Source: Nocardia brevicatena NBRC 12119
GTDB taxonomy: Bacteria; Actinomycetota; Actinomycetes; Mycobacteriales; Mycobacteriaceae
DNA length: 64,000 nucleotides
NCBI RefSeq assembly: GCF_000308495.1
Contig: NZ_BAFU01000012.1
Location: 21,575 to 85,574, forward strand
Direction of reading: 5' to 3'
The notes under the pieces: generated by a model
Databases searched by the model: none
Seen by the model: only the letters and a program-made list of their open reading frames with translations
What the model was told of the DNA's origin: nothing
Translations under genes and position numbers: made by a program
Shown here: positions 45,916 to 53,780 of the stretch, piece by piece
Layout of the letters: every line of letters begins with the position of its first letter
How positions within the stretch are numbered: the first letter of the stretch is position 1

Positions 45916-45954
45916 ATGGAAATTCATAGGACGCGTGAGGTGGCTGTCCGCTAA
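45916..45954 (+). CDS. 12-aa micro-ORF behind a maximal Shine-Dalgarno sequence
   Basis: AAGGAGGTGATCC at 45898-45910 is complementary to the expected last 13 nt of 16S rRNA. An ATG 11 nt after AGGAGG opens a 12-codon frame (MEIHRTREVAVR) ending in TAA. It lies 36 nt after cydC. The peptide is short and charged with no rare-codon run, so a classic attenuator is not obvious. It could be a regulatory micro-ORF, a ribosome-binding trap or a chance match; the length of the match makes pure chance unlikely. Confidence 0.4.
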   Translation: MEIHRTREVAVR

Positions 45955-46209
45955 GCGCTGTATCGATCGGCGGCTTCGCCGCCTCCGCGTGGTCCTGTGT
46001 CACCGCGTCGGGGCGGGCCGACCGCCGACTGCGGGAGATCCGTTCACAGAGTGCTGAGCGAATCTCAGGCAGTCACCCGGCCCCCGAGCTACCGGTCTTG
46101 TCCGACCGGGATCGGTGCCGGCACCAGCCGGCACCGATATGGCTCGGGGGCCGTTCCATATCCCGGTGCCGGCACCGCGGAGCGGGATCGGCACCGGGCC
46201 CGGCCGGTG
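45955..46209. terminator. Structured gap between convergent cydC and nitrobindin-like genes
   Basis: No gene is seen. A GGCGGC-TTC-GCCGCC hairpin lies near 45970. A perfect 11-bp stem ATCGGTGCCGG/CCGGCACCGAT with a 6-nt loop lies at 46111-46138. The palindrome GGTGCCGGCACC lies near 46167. Related GGTGCCGGCACC-type words recur through 46110-46205. The set most likely ends transcription from both sides. Confidence 0.6.
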
Positions 46210-46917
46210 TCAGCCGATATACCGCTGCAGACGAGCGGACAGGCGTGGTTGTAGCGCCCCGTCGGCGACCACCCGCTCCTCCACATACGCCAGATCGCCG
46301 CCCTCGACGATTCCGTAGAGCCGTTTGGCGCCGCCCACCACCGCACCGGACTGGCTGCGGATCACCACATCGGTGGCCAACTCCCAGGACGACTGGGTGA
46401 GCGCCTGCCCGTAGAAAAGTTCGACGATGCCGGAGCTGTGGGTCAACAGCAGTTCGAGGACTTCCTCGTCACCGTCGGTAGCGACCCGCCAGAAACCGGT
46501 TTCCCGCAGATCCGGGCCGCCGTAGCCGCCGTCGGCGTCGATAACCCAGGACCGTGACTCCCAGGACAGGTAGTCCCCACCGTCGTGCGAGACCACGATC
46601 TGCTGCCCGAAGTGGTAGTCGCCGCGTTCGGGGTCGTTGCCCTCCCCTTCGCCGCGCCATACCCCCACCATCGGCAGCAGCGCCAGCATGGCCGCACTGA
46701 GGTCGGGCCCGAGTCGCAGATTCGCCGTATCGTCGGGTAGGGGGAGATCCGGTAGCGCCGGGATATTGCGCACACCGGTCGATTTCGCTCGCTCGGCAGC
46801 CTCGGCTACCGCCTCGTTGCCGCTGCGATGGGCGGTTCTGTCGACCGGAGTGTGTCCGTTCGTGTTGTCACTCGCTCGCTCGGCCGGCTCGGGTCCTTCG
46901 CTCGCGAGTTCACTCAT
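46210..46917 (-). CDS. Ferric nitrobindin-like (FABP family) protein
   Basis: 235 aa, homologue of Rv0813c. A 60-residue disordered N-terminus precedes a ten-stranded barrel with the GxWxGxGxG motif ([10 protein letters not shown], about 84-93), [21 protein letters not shown] and [17 protein letters not shown]. Nitrobindins bind haem and isomerise peroxynitrite through a His close to the C-terminus. Here the matching position, in the terminal segment [12 protein letters not shown], is Arg225, so the axial His seems to be missing and the protein may not bind haem. It is translationally coupled to a 31-codon ORF upstream. Confidence 0.87.
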   Translation of the reverse strand: MSELASEGPEPAERASDNTNGHTPVDRTAHRSGNEAVAEAAERAKSTGVRNIPALPDLPLPDDTANLRLGPDLSAAMLALLPMVGVWRGEGEGNDPERGDYHFGQQIVVSHDGGDYLSWESRSWVIDADGGYGGPDLRETGFWRVATDGDEEVLELLLTHSSGIVELFYGQALTQSSWELATDVVIRSQSGAVVGGAKRLYGIVEGGDLAYVEERVVADGALQPRLSARLQRYIG

Positions 46918-47009
46918 GACTCGGTGAACAACCGGTAGAGGACGTACAGGCCGAACCAGCCGATCAGGATGGACACGGCCACCAGCAGAATCTCGTAGAA
47001 GAGGACCAC
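46914..47009 (-). CDS. Tiny single-pass membrane ORF, 31 aa
   Basis: GTG-initiated frame whose TGA overlaps the ATG of the nitrobindin-like gene (ATGA). The product has a single membrane span ([20 protein letters not shown]) flanked by a short start and RLFTES. The overlap would couple translation of the next gene. No good Shine-Dalgarno is visible, so this call rests on the overlap and the protein-like hydrophobic pattern. Function unknown. Confidence 0.5.
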   Translation of the reverse strand: MVLFYEILLVAVSILIGWFGLYVLYRLFTES

Positions 47010-47120
47010 CCGCCCGAGTGTAGTCAGGTGGCCGGACCGGAATGCACAGGGCCCCGGCCCGCCTCTCGAGGAGGCGGCCGGGGCCCGGCGAACGTCTCTG
47101 TGGCTGTGGCTACCTATCGC

Positions 47121-47426
47121 CTATTTGGCGACGGCGACGTCCACATTGTGGATGCCGGTGCCTTCCGGGCGGACCTCGGCGGTGCCGTTGCCCACCGTGG
47201 ACAGTGCCCGCAGCGTCCACGTGCCCGGTGCCGCGAAGAACCGGAAGTCCCCGGTCCCCGAGGCGACGACCTCGGCGGTGAAATCCCCGTTGCCGTCGAG
47301 CAGACGAACGAATGCGCCGCCCACGGGCTGCCCGTCCGTGTCCAGGACACGGCCCGTGATGACCGTTTCCTTCTCCACGTCCACCCCGGCGGGGATGGCC
47401 TGTCCCTGGGTAGGTGCTGAGCACAT
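47121..47426 (-). CDS. DUF1416 protein (SseC-like)
   Basis: 101 aa starting MCSAPTQGQAIPAGVDVEKE, then a carboxypeptidase-regulatory-like beta fold (VITGRVLDTDGQPVGGAFVR). This is the DUF1416 protein that always accompanies the CysA-type sulfurtransferase in actinobacteria (SseC in mycobacteria). It probably accepts or stabilises the sulfur carrier; the N-terminal Cys2 is a candidate acceptor, by inference. It starts 7 nt after the sulfurtransferase stop, with GGGAG at its ribosome site. Confidence 0.92.
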   Translation of the reverse strand: MCSAPTQGQAIPAGVDVEKETVITGRVLDTDGQPVGGAFVRLLDGNGDFTAEVVASGTGDFRFFAAPGTWTLRALSTVGNGTAEVRPEGTGIHNVDVAVAK

Positions 47427-47432
47427 GGTTGA

Positions 47433-48266
47433 TTACGCTCCCAACTCGATCGGTGCGCCGACCAGCGAACCGTATTCGGTCCAGCTGCCGTCGTAGTTCT
47501 TCACATTCTGGTGTCCGAGCAGTTCCTGCAGCACGAACCAGGTGTGCGACGAACGCTCACCGATTCGGCAGTAGGCGATGGTTTCCTTGGAGGTGTCCAG
47601 GCCGGCGTCGGCGTAGATCTGGGCCAGCTCCTCGTCGGACTTGAAGGTGCCGTCCTCGTTGGCGGCCTTGCTCCACGGTACGTTGATCGCGCCGGGGATA
47701 TGGCCGGGCCGCTGGCTCTGCTCCTGCGGCAGGTGCGCAGGGGCCAGGATCTTGCCCGAGAACTCGTCGGGCGAGCGGACGTCGACCAGATTCTTGTTGC
47801 CGATGGCCGCGATGACCTCGTCGCGGAAGGCGCGGATGGACACGTCCGGGGCCGACGCCTTGTACTGGGTGGCCGGCCGCTCGACCGCATCGGTGGACAG
47901 CGGGCGTCCCTCCAGCTCCCACTTCTTGCGGCCGCCGTCGAGCAGCTTGACATTGTTGTGGCCGTACAGCTTGAAGTACCAGTACGCGTAGGCGGCGAAC
48001 CAGTTGTTGTTGCCGCCGTAGAGGATGACCTCGTCGTCGTTGGAGATACCGCGCGCCGAGAGCAGGTTGGAGAACTGCTCTTGGCTCACGAAATCGCGAC
48101 GAACCGGATCCTGCAGATCGTTCCTCCAGTCGAGCCGGACGGCGCCCTCGATGTGCCCGTTGTCGTAGGCGGTGGTGTCCTCGTCTACCTCGACGAAGAC
48201 CACCCCGGGAGTGTGGAGATTCTCTTCGGCCCAGTCAACGGAGACCAGGACATCGGAGCGGGCCAT
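47433..48266 (-). CDS. Thiosulfate sulfurtransferase (rhodanese, CysA2-type)
   Basis: 277 aa with two rhodanese domains; the first (about 8-125) is the inactive structural one, the second carries the catalytic Cys233 in AYCRIGERSSHTW. It moves sulfur from thiosulfate or 3-mercaptopyruvate-type donors to cyanide or thiols. M. tuberculosis CysA2/CysA3 have the same Cys position. The ATG follows AAAGGAA. It is the central gene of the unit DUF4395-sulfurtransferase-DUF1416 and should respond to cysteine through the leader at 48889. Confidence 0.95.
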   Translation of the reverse strand: MARSDVLVSVDWAEENLHTPGVVFVEVDEDTTAYDNGHIEGAVRLDWRNDLQDPVRRDFVSQEQFSNLLSARGISNDDEVILYGGNNNWFAAYAYWYFKLYGHNNVKLLDGGRKKWELEGRPLSTDAVERPATQYKASAPDVSIRAFRDEVIAAIGNKNLVDVRSPDEFSGKILAPAHLPQEQSQRPGHIPGAINVPWSKAANEDGTFKSDEELAQIYADAGLDTSKETIAYCRIGERSSHTWFVLQELLGHQNVKNYDGSWTEYGSLVGAPIELGA

Positions 48267-48294
48267 AGTGTTCCTTTCGGTGTGACTTGCGGAT

Positions 48295-48771
48295 TCAGTT
48301 CGTTGCCGAAGCGGGCGTCCGGCGGAAATGGATGATCAGCGGGTACAGCCTGCATCCCAGGCATATGCCGAACGCGGCGTTGAGCAGCGCCGCGAACAGG
48401 GCGAAACCGGTGAACAGCGCACCTACCGCAGGCATGCCGAGCACGAAGGCCGCCAGGCCGGTGACCGCGAAGACCGCGCCGACCAGTTGGGCGAATCGCA
48501 GCGGCGCCTCCGGTTCTGTCTCGGTGACCGGCCCGAGCCGGGGGGCGACCAGACGGGCGTAGATCCGGCCGTACGGGTGTTGGCGCGGACCCAGTATCGC
48601 GCCGAGCGCGAAGACCAGCGCCTGTATGGCGAGTATCGCGGCGGCGGTGCCGGGGGATACGGCGGCGGTGAGCAGGACCAGGATCAGGGCGGCGGTGGTG
48701 ACCCACGCGACGAAACGTGGACCTCGGGCATCGACGCCATGGGGGATCTGCGTGCTGGTGATGGTGGACAT
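48295..48771 (-). CDS. DUF4395 membrane protein
   Basis: 158 aa with four hydrophobic helices and a conserved Cys pair in GICLGCRLYPL near the end, the mark of DUF4395. This family sits beside rhodanese and thioredoxin genes, so a role in membrane passage or relay of sulfur is likely but unproven. An AGGAG ribosome-binding site lies 11 nt upstream; its CAGGAG is exactly complementary to CTCCTG in the leader (plus-strand 48856-48861). First structural gene of the sulfur operon. Confidence 0.87.
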   Translation of the reverse strand: MSTITSTQIPHGVDARGPRFVAWVTTAALILVLLTAAVSPGTAAAILAIQALVFALGAILGPRQHPYGRIYARLVAPRLGPVTETEPEAPLRFAQLVGAVFAVTGLAAFVLGMPAVGALFTGFALFAALLNAAFGICLGCRLYPLIIHFRRTPASATN

Positions 48772-48817
48772 GGACGGAACTCCTGCGCTCGAGGTGCTGT
48801 TCGGCGGAATCTCGGCC

Positions 48818-48886
48818 GGTTCGTCGGGGACACGGAGAATTACCCGCGGACGAACCAGGAGGTCGGCGTCAGGAAAGAGGCCGACC
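48818..48886 (-). promoter_or_regulatory. Leader hairpins between the poly-Cys ORF and the sulfur operon
   Basis: On the minus strand after the leader stop: hairpin A, GGTCGGC/GCCGACC with a 12-nt loop (48861-48886), then hairpin B, GGTTCGTC/GACGAACC (48818-48825 with 48849-48856). Between them lies CTCCTG, an exact match to the Shine-Dalgarno region of the DUF4395 gene. The layout suits translational or transcriptional attenuation driven by ribosome stalling. Confidence 0.6.
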
Positions 48887-48888
48887 GC

Positions 48889-48975
48889 TCAGCGGCACAG
48901 GCAGCAACAACCACCGAGACGACACAGATCGACTGTGCGGCGTCGGGTGAGCATCAGCTCGCGGTGGGATTGCAC
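48889..48975 (-). CDS. Poly-cysteine leader peptide of the sulfurtransferase operon
   Basis: A 28-codon ORF from the GTG at 48975 (or 21 codons from the ATG at 48954) ending in VDLCRLGGCCCLCR. Five of the last eleven residues are Cys, four of them within five positions. A TAAACT -10-like box (48983-48988) lies 7 nt upstream of the GTG, which fits leaderless translation. Poly-Cys leaders of this type precede sulfur genes in mycobacteria and cause cysteine-dependent attenuation: when Cys-tRNA is low, ribosomes stall and downstream expression changes. Confidence 0.82.
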   Translation of the reverse strand: MQSHRELMLTRRRTVDLCRLGGCCCLCR

Positions 48976-49087
48976 ATCGGGCAGTTTACCCAATCCGGCC
49001 GCGCTGTGGGTCGGGGGTGGGGTGAGCGGGGGCGGAGTACCGCGGCGCCCGGACCGGAGCGGTGCTCGCCATCGGTCCGGGAATCGT

Positions 49088-49537
49088 TCAGACGCCGAGC
49101 GTGGCGAGCGCACTGCGCAGGTCACCGGCCTTGGGGACGCCGGAGATGCGGAACCGCTCCCGGCCGTCGGAGTCGAAGACGAAGGTGGTCGGCAGCGACA
49201 TCACGTTCAGTGCCCTTGCCAGCGCGGGGTCGGCATCGATATCGACTTCGATATCGACCGGTGGCCGTGGGGCATCCGCCAGGTCCCGGGTGACATCGGC
49301 CACTACCCGCCGCACCGCGTCGCAGGGGCCGCACCAGTCCGCGGAGAAGTGCAGGACCGCGGGCGCCGTGCCGGTCACCCCGGCGGCGGCGAGCAGATCG
49401 GCGCGTTCGGCGGTCTGGCGGGCATCGTGATCCAACGTCGCCGGTCCAGAGCGCACCGCGCCGTCCCGCCTACGCAGATAGAGGCCGACGGCGAGGCCGG
49501 CCAGCAGCACCACCAGCAGAATTGTGATTTCGATCAT
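49088..49537 (-). CDS. Thioredoxin family protein (ThiX-like), membrane-anchored
   Basis: 149 aa. N-terminal membrane helix (about 3-21) followed by a thioredoxin fold with active-site WCGPC (Cys69, Cys72) and the cis-Pro in SLPTTFVF. The membrane anchor suggests reduction of targets at the membrane or periplasm. It starts 4 nt inside the end of the lmeA-like gene, so the two are coupled, and ends 113 nt before the start of the poly-Cys leader, matching ThiX (Rv0816c). Confidence 0.9.
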   Translation of the reverse strand: MIEITILLVVLLAGLAVGLYLRRRDGAVRSGPATLDHDARQTAERADLLAAAGVTGTAPAVLHFSADWCGPCDAVRRVVADVTRDLADAPRPPVDIEVDIDADPALARALNVMSLPTTFVFDSDGRERFRISGVPKAGDLRSALATLGV

Positions 49538-50367
49538 TGCCGCCGCAATCTGTCCAAATCGATCGTCACGTGCTCACCCCGGCCCTCGACCACGATCTGT
49601 CCGCCCAGGGCAGAGACCTCGGTGGGTCGGATACCGAACGGGAGCTCCTTGGTGTCGATGGTACGGGTGAACCGGGCCAGCACCGCCGGCCGATCGGCGT
49701 CCGAGATCACCGGACTCGCATCGTCCATGGCCGGAACGGGGGCGCCGTCGGAGTCGGGACCGTGGTAGATATCGGTCGCGACGATCTGCACCTGATCCCC
49801 GACGAGCAGCAGGTCCGCCTCGACGCTCACCCGTTCCCCGGTGAAGCCGCTCATCCCCAGCTGTCCGCTCGGCGTCGCGGGCAGCGTACCGGTCAGGATC
49901 AACGCGCCCCCCGTGGTCATCCCCGAGCCACCCGAGCCGCCGGTGCCGTCGGATTTGTCGGCCGGCGCCGAATGAACCTGCAGGTCCGGGATATCGAACA
50001 GGCGGCCGAGTTCGGTCGGCTCCACCCGCATCCGCACGTCCACCTGCTCCACCGGCACACCTCGCACACTGCCGTCCCACAGCCGGCCCGCAGGCAGCCG
50101 CATACCGGCCAGTGTTGCCTCCAGCGCGATCTCACCGGGGATATCCGGGCGCATGCTGCGCGCGGTGATCTCGATCCGGTTGTACCGGCCGTCCATCGCT
50201 TGCCGGAGGAACGGAAAACCGTGGAAGGTGACCTCCGGATCGGCGCTGAGATCCGCGCCGACGCGAAGCGTCCGGGACACCCGATACTCCGAATACGCGG
50301 CCGCCCCGAAATCGATGACCACGGCGAGTCCGGCGAGGCACAGGAGCCCGACGATCAGCTTGCGCAT
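49534..50367 (-). CDS. lmeA: LmeA-like DUF2993 protein
   Basis: 277 aa beginning MRKLIVGLLCLAGLAVVIDFG, an uncleaved anchor or signal peptide (about 4-23). The DUF2993 body has FHGFPFLRQAMDGRYNRIEI, the core sign of the family. M. tuberculosis LmeA (Rv0817c) is a periplasmic phospholipid-binding protein that keeps lipomannan elongation going, in line with the mannosyltransferase in this window. The start at 50367 is preferred over a GTG seven codons upstream because it begins directly with the signal. Confidence 0.87.
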   Translation of the reverse strand: MRKLIVGLLCLAGLAVVIDFGAAAYSEYRVSRTLRVGADLSADPEVTFHGFPFLRQAMDGRYNRIEITARSMRPDIPGEIALEATLAGMRLPAGRLWDGSVRGVPVEQVDVRMRVEPTELGRLFDIPDLQVHSAPADKSDGTGGSGGSGMTTGGALILTGTLPATPSGQLGMSGFTGERVSVEADLLLVGDQVQIVATDIYHGPDSDGAPVPAMDDASPVISDADRPAVLARFTRTIDTKELPFGIRPTEVSALGGQIVVEGRGEHVTIDLDRLRRQ

Positions 50368-50560
50368 GGTCTGCACCCTAATCGACACAGCATGGCGTCG
50401 ACCCGTTCGCGGCCACAGTGCGGACGGAGGTACACCGGCCGGAATGTGAGGTCATTCCGCCCCACGCGCTAATCTTGCAACCGGATTACCTGTGATCAGC
50501 GACGTGGCTCACGGCGACGAGGCCGGTCTTTCGCGTGGCTACGAGATGGGAGGAGTGCTT

Positions 50561-51343
50561 GTGGAGCTACTCCTGCTGACCTCCGACCCCGACCCGGAAT
50601 CGGTCCTGCCCTCGCTGGCGCTGCTCGCGCACACCGTGCGGCCCGCACCGACAGAGGTGTCCTCGCTACTGGAGGCGGGTACCGCCGATATCGCGCTGGT
50701 GGACGCGCGGACCGATCTGGCGGCCGCCCGGGGGCTGTGCCGGCTGCTCGGCAGCACCGGATCGTCGGTGCCGGTGGTGGCGATACTCACCGAAGGCGGT
50801 CTGGTGGCCGTGAACGCGGACTGGGGTCTGGACGATATTCTGCTGCCCAGCACCGGCCCGGCCGAACTGGATGCTCGGTTACGCCTGCTGGTGGGCCGCA
50901 ACGGCGGGGCTGCCGGCCCCGAGAACACCGGCAAGATCACCCTTGGGGAGCTGGTGATCGACGAGGGGACCTACACCGCCCGGCTGCGCGGACGCCCACT
51001 CGACCTCACCTACAAGGAATTCGAACTCCTGAAGTATCTCGCTCAGCACGCGGGACGGGTATTCACCCGGGCCCAACTGTTGCAGGAGGTCTGGGGCTAC
51101 GACTTCTTCGGTGGTACCCGGACGGTCGATGTCCACGTGCGGCGACTGCGCGCCAAATTGGGCAGCGAATACGAATCACTGATCGGCACCGTGCGCAACG
51201 TCGGCTACAAGGCGGTCCGCCCGGCCCGAGCCTCGAACAGAGGGGAGCAACCGGCCGCCGAGACGCCGGGCGAGGCAAGCGGTGCGGTCGGCGGGAGCGC
51301 CGCCGACGAGTCGCTGACCCCCATCAACGGGACGGTGCAGTAA
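50561..51343 (+). CDS. glnR: GlnR-type winged-helix transcriptional regulator
   Basis: 260 aa. Receiver-like N-terminal domain ([33 protein letters not shown]) without the usual DD acidic pair, then an OmpR-type winged helix beginning [16 protein letters not shown], with [20 protein letters not shown] and the VRNVGYKAV wing, almost identical to M. tuberculosis GlnR (Rv0818). GlnR controls nitrogen assimilation without a partner kinase. The GTG at 50561 has GGAGGAG 6 nt upstream; the open frame extends 69 nt further 5'. The C-terminal 40 residues are disordered. Confidence 0.9.
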   Translation: MELLLLTSDPDPESVLPSLALLAHTVRPAPTEVSSLLEAGTADIALVDARTDLAAARGLCRLLGSTGSSVPVVAILTEGGLVAVNADWGLDDILLPSTGPAELDARLRLLVGRNGGAAGPENTGKITLGELVIDEGTYTARLRGRPLDLTYKEFELLKYLAQHAGRVFTRAQLLQEVWGYDFFGGTRTVDVHVRRLRAKLGSEYESLIGTVRNVGYKAVRPARASNRGEQPAAETPGEASGAVGGSAADESLTPINGTVQ

Positions 51344-51347
51344 GTCG

Positions 51348-52250
51348 ATGACACAATTGCTCTGGTCGGACACTCTCGATTCCGGCACCGCCGTGCAGGT
51401 GCGGGCCCTGCTCGCGCGGGCGGCGGATTCGGACGGGGTAGCGGCGGTCTCGGAACAGGCCGTGCTGTCGTTGCGTCATCCCGGTGCCGCCCGCCACGTG
51501 GTGGCCGTGCACGGCGATGTGGTCGTGGGTTATGCGAATCTTGTGGCGGCACGCGACGGACACCCGGCGATGGCCGAGGCCGCGGTGGACCCGGACGCGC
51601 GCGGGCGGGGTATCGGCACCGAGTTGGTCGGGGCGGTGCTGACCGCCGGCGGAGCCGACGCGAGGATCTGGGCGCACGGCAGGCTGCCCGCGGCCGAGGC
51701 GGTGGCGGCCCGGCTCGGGCTGACCGCGGCGCGTGAACTCTGGCAGATGCGACGCGATATGGCGGACACCGAGCTACCACCGGTGCGGATGCCGGCGGAT
51801 ATCATGGTGCGCACCTACACCGGCCCGGTCGACGACGCGGAGCTTCTCCGGGTCAACAACGCCGCCTTCGATTGGCATCCGGAGCAGGGTGGCTGGACCG
51901 AACACGAGCTCGAACTGCGCCGTGCCGAATCGTGGTTCGACCCGGCCGGGCTGTTTCTGGCCTTCGACAGCGCGAACCCGGATCGGCTGCTCGGTTTTCA
52001 CTGGACGAAGGTGCACGAGGCGGAGAATCCGCCGGTGGGCGAGGTTTACGTGGTCGGGGTCGATCCGAGTGCGCAGGGGAGGGGGTTGGGCAGGCTGCTC
52101 ACCCTGATCGGTCTGCGGCATCTGCGCGCTCGGGGGCTCGCAGAGGTGCTGTTGTACACCGAGGCCGACAACACCGCCGCGGTACGCACCTATCGAGGAC
52201 TGGGTTTCGCTCCCGCGCATATTGATATGGCGTATGCCGCGCGGGTCTGA
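51348..52250 (+). CDS. mshD: Mycothiol synthase (acetyl-CoA:Cys-GlcN-Ins acetyltransferase)
   Basis: 300 aa with two GNAT domains. The C-terminal domain shows the acetyl-CoA signature VVGVDPSAQGRGLGRLLTLI and LYTEADNTAAVRTYRGLGF; the N-terminal one shows AAVDPDARGRGIGTELVG. It does the last step of mycothiol synthesis. It begins 4 nt after glnR and ends 410 nt before pstS, as Rv0819 does. Presence of mshD confirms a mycothiol-producing actinobacterium. Confidence 0.94.
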   Translation: MTQLLWSDTLDSGTAVQVRALLARAADSDGVAAVSEQAVLSLRHPGAARHVVAVHGDVVVGYANLVAARDGHPAMAEAAVDPDARGRGIGTELVGAVLTAGGADARIWAHGRLPAAEAVAARLGLTAARELWQMRRDMADTELPPVRMPADIMVRTYTGPVDDAELLRVNNAAFDWHPEQGGWTEHELELRRAESWFDPAGLFLAFDSANPDRLLGFHWTKVHEAENPPVGEVYVVGVDPSAQGRGLGRLLTLIGLRHLRARGLAEVLLYTEADNTAAVRTYRGLGFAPAHIDMAYAARV

Positions 52251-52491
52251 TCGATATGGCCGGACGACGCTTCGCCGATGATCGCGCTTGTCCGAGCGGA
52301 GTACACGGAGGGTGCGACGGAGCGGAAGCGGGATACGCGGATGCGCATGGTGCGGCGAAGGCGAAGGGGCGGCCGTGCCGGAGCGCGTATGTCGTAGGGC
52401 CGCGTATGTCGTAGGGCTTGGCAACCGATCGACGTCCGCCGGGTAGCGGGGCGGCAAATATCACACATGCGGGACACAAAAACGCCGGCCT
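52251..52491. other. mshD-pstS gap with a 17-bp tandem repeat
   Basis: No gene is supported. A perfect 17-bp tandem duplication (CGCGTATGTCGTAGGGC twice) lies at 52384-52417. It lies about 75 nt upstream of the PHO-box-like repeat and could be a regulator site or a slippage product. Confidence 0.5.
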
Positions 52492-52509
52492 GTTCACCTC
52501 GCGTTCACT
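52492..52509 (+). promoter_or_regulatory. PHO-box-like direct repeat ahead of pstS
   Basis: GTTCACC and GTTCACT with an 11-nt period, the pattern bound by PhoP/RegX3-type regulators in Streptomyces and mycobacteria for phosphate-limited induction. It lies about 150 nt upstream of the pstS start. The -10 may be TAGGTT at 52541-52546, but that placement is weak. Confidence 0.72.
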
Positions 52510-52660
52510 TTCCCTGGTCCGGCCGTCTACCGAGGGAATCTAGGTTGGTTTCGGGCGGCTCCAGGTCGCCTGGTGTGCGGGTTCGACGAACACGGCCCAC
52601 CACGAAACCCGCCCGGGCCGGTGAGGGACCGGGCGGGGACGACGTACCCCGGAGGACTCA

Positions 52661-53770
52661 GTGAAGTTCAAGCGCAGCAGCGCACTCGTCGGTGTGCTGG
52701 CCGCCGGTGCCATGACTCTGGCCGCATGTGGTAGCGACGACAATACGTCCGCGACCGGCATCGCCGCCAACACCGAGGTCCAGTGCGGCGGCAAGGAGGC
52801 GCTGAAGGCCAGCGGCTCGTCGGCGCAGGCCAATGCGATGACCCGGTTCATCAACGCCTACCAGACCAACTGCGAGGGCTCCAAGCTCGACTACACCTCC
52901 AGTGGTTCCGGTGCCGGTGTGAAGGAATTCATCGGCGGCCAGACCGATTTCGGTGGCTCCGACTCCCCCCTGAAGTCCACCGAGGCCACTCAGGCCGCCG
53001 ATCGCTGCGCCGGCGCGCCCGCCTGGAACCTGCCGACCGTCTTCGGCCCGATCGCGATCACCTACAACATCGACGGTGTCACCGACCTGGCCCTGGACGG
53101 CCCTACTGTGGCCAAGGTCTTCAGCGGTGCCGTCAAGACCTGGGACGCCCCGGAGATCAAGGCGCTCAACCCTTCCGCGCAGCTGCCGGCCGAGCCGATC
53201 AATGTGATCTTCCGCAGCGATGAGTCCGGCACCACCGACAACTTCCAGCTGTACCTGGACGCCGCGTCCAAGGGCGCCTGGGGCGAACGCGGCGCCGGCA
53301 AGACCTTCAAGGGCGGCGTCGGTGAGGGTGCCAAGGGCAACGAAGGCACCTCGGCCGCCGTGAAGAACACCAAGAATTCGATCACCTACAACGAGTGGTC
53401 GTACGCGAAGAAGAACGACCTCTCCACCGCCCGCATCATCACCTCCGCGGGTCCGGAGCCGGTCGAGCTGTCGGTCGAAACCGCCGGTAAGGCGATCGAC
53501 GGGGTGAAGATCAAGGGCGAGGGCCACGACATGGTGCTCGACACCACCTCGTTCTACAACCCCACCGCCGCGGGTGCCTACCCGATCATCCTGCCCACGT
53601 ACGAGATCGTGTGCTCCAAGTACAAGGACGGCGAAACCGCCACCGCGGTCAAGGCGTTCCTGCATTCGGCCATCAGCAACGGTCAGGAAGGTCTCGAGGA
53701 AGCCGGGTACATCCCGATCCCCGAGCAGTTCAAGACCAAGCTGAGCACCGCGATCGACGCCATCTCCTAG
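52661..53770 (+). CDS. pstS: Phosphate ABC transporter substrate-binding lipoprotein
   Basis: 369 aa. Lipoprotein signal [18 protein letters not shown] with lipobox LAAC (Cys23 is lipidated), then the PstS fold: [36 protein letters not shown], and [12 protein letters not shown], which together hold the phosphate-binding residues. Binds phosphate outside the membrane and passes it to PstCA. The GTG at 52661 follows GGAGGA. First gene of pstSCAB. Confidence 0.95.
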   Translation: MKFKRSSALVGVLAAGAMTLAACGSDDNTSATGIAANTEVQCGGKEALKASGSSAQANAMTRFINAYQTNCEGSKLDYTSSGSGAGVKEFIGGQTDFGGSDSPLKSTEATQAADRCAGAPAWNLPTVFGPIAITYNIDGVTDLALDGPTVAKVFSGAVKTWDAPEIKALNPSAQLPAEPINVIFRSDESGTTDNFQLYLDAASKGAWGERGAGKTFKGGVGEGAKGNEGTSAAVKNTKNSITYNEWSYAKKNDLSTARIITSAGPEPVELSVETAGKAIDGVKIKGEGHDMVLDTTSFYNPTAAGAYPIILPTYEIVCSKYKDGETATAVKAFLHSAISNGQEGLEEAGYIPIPEQFKTKLSTAIDAIS

Positions 53771-53780
53771 AAGCGGCCCC

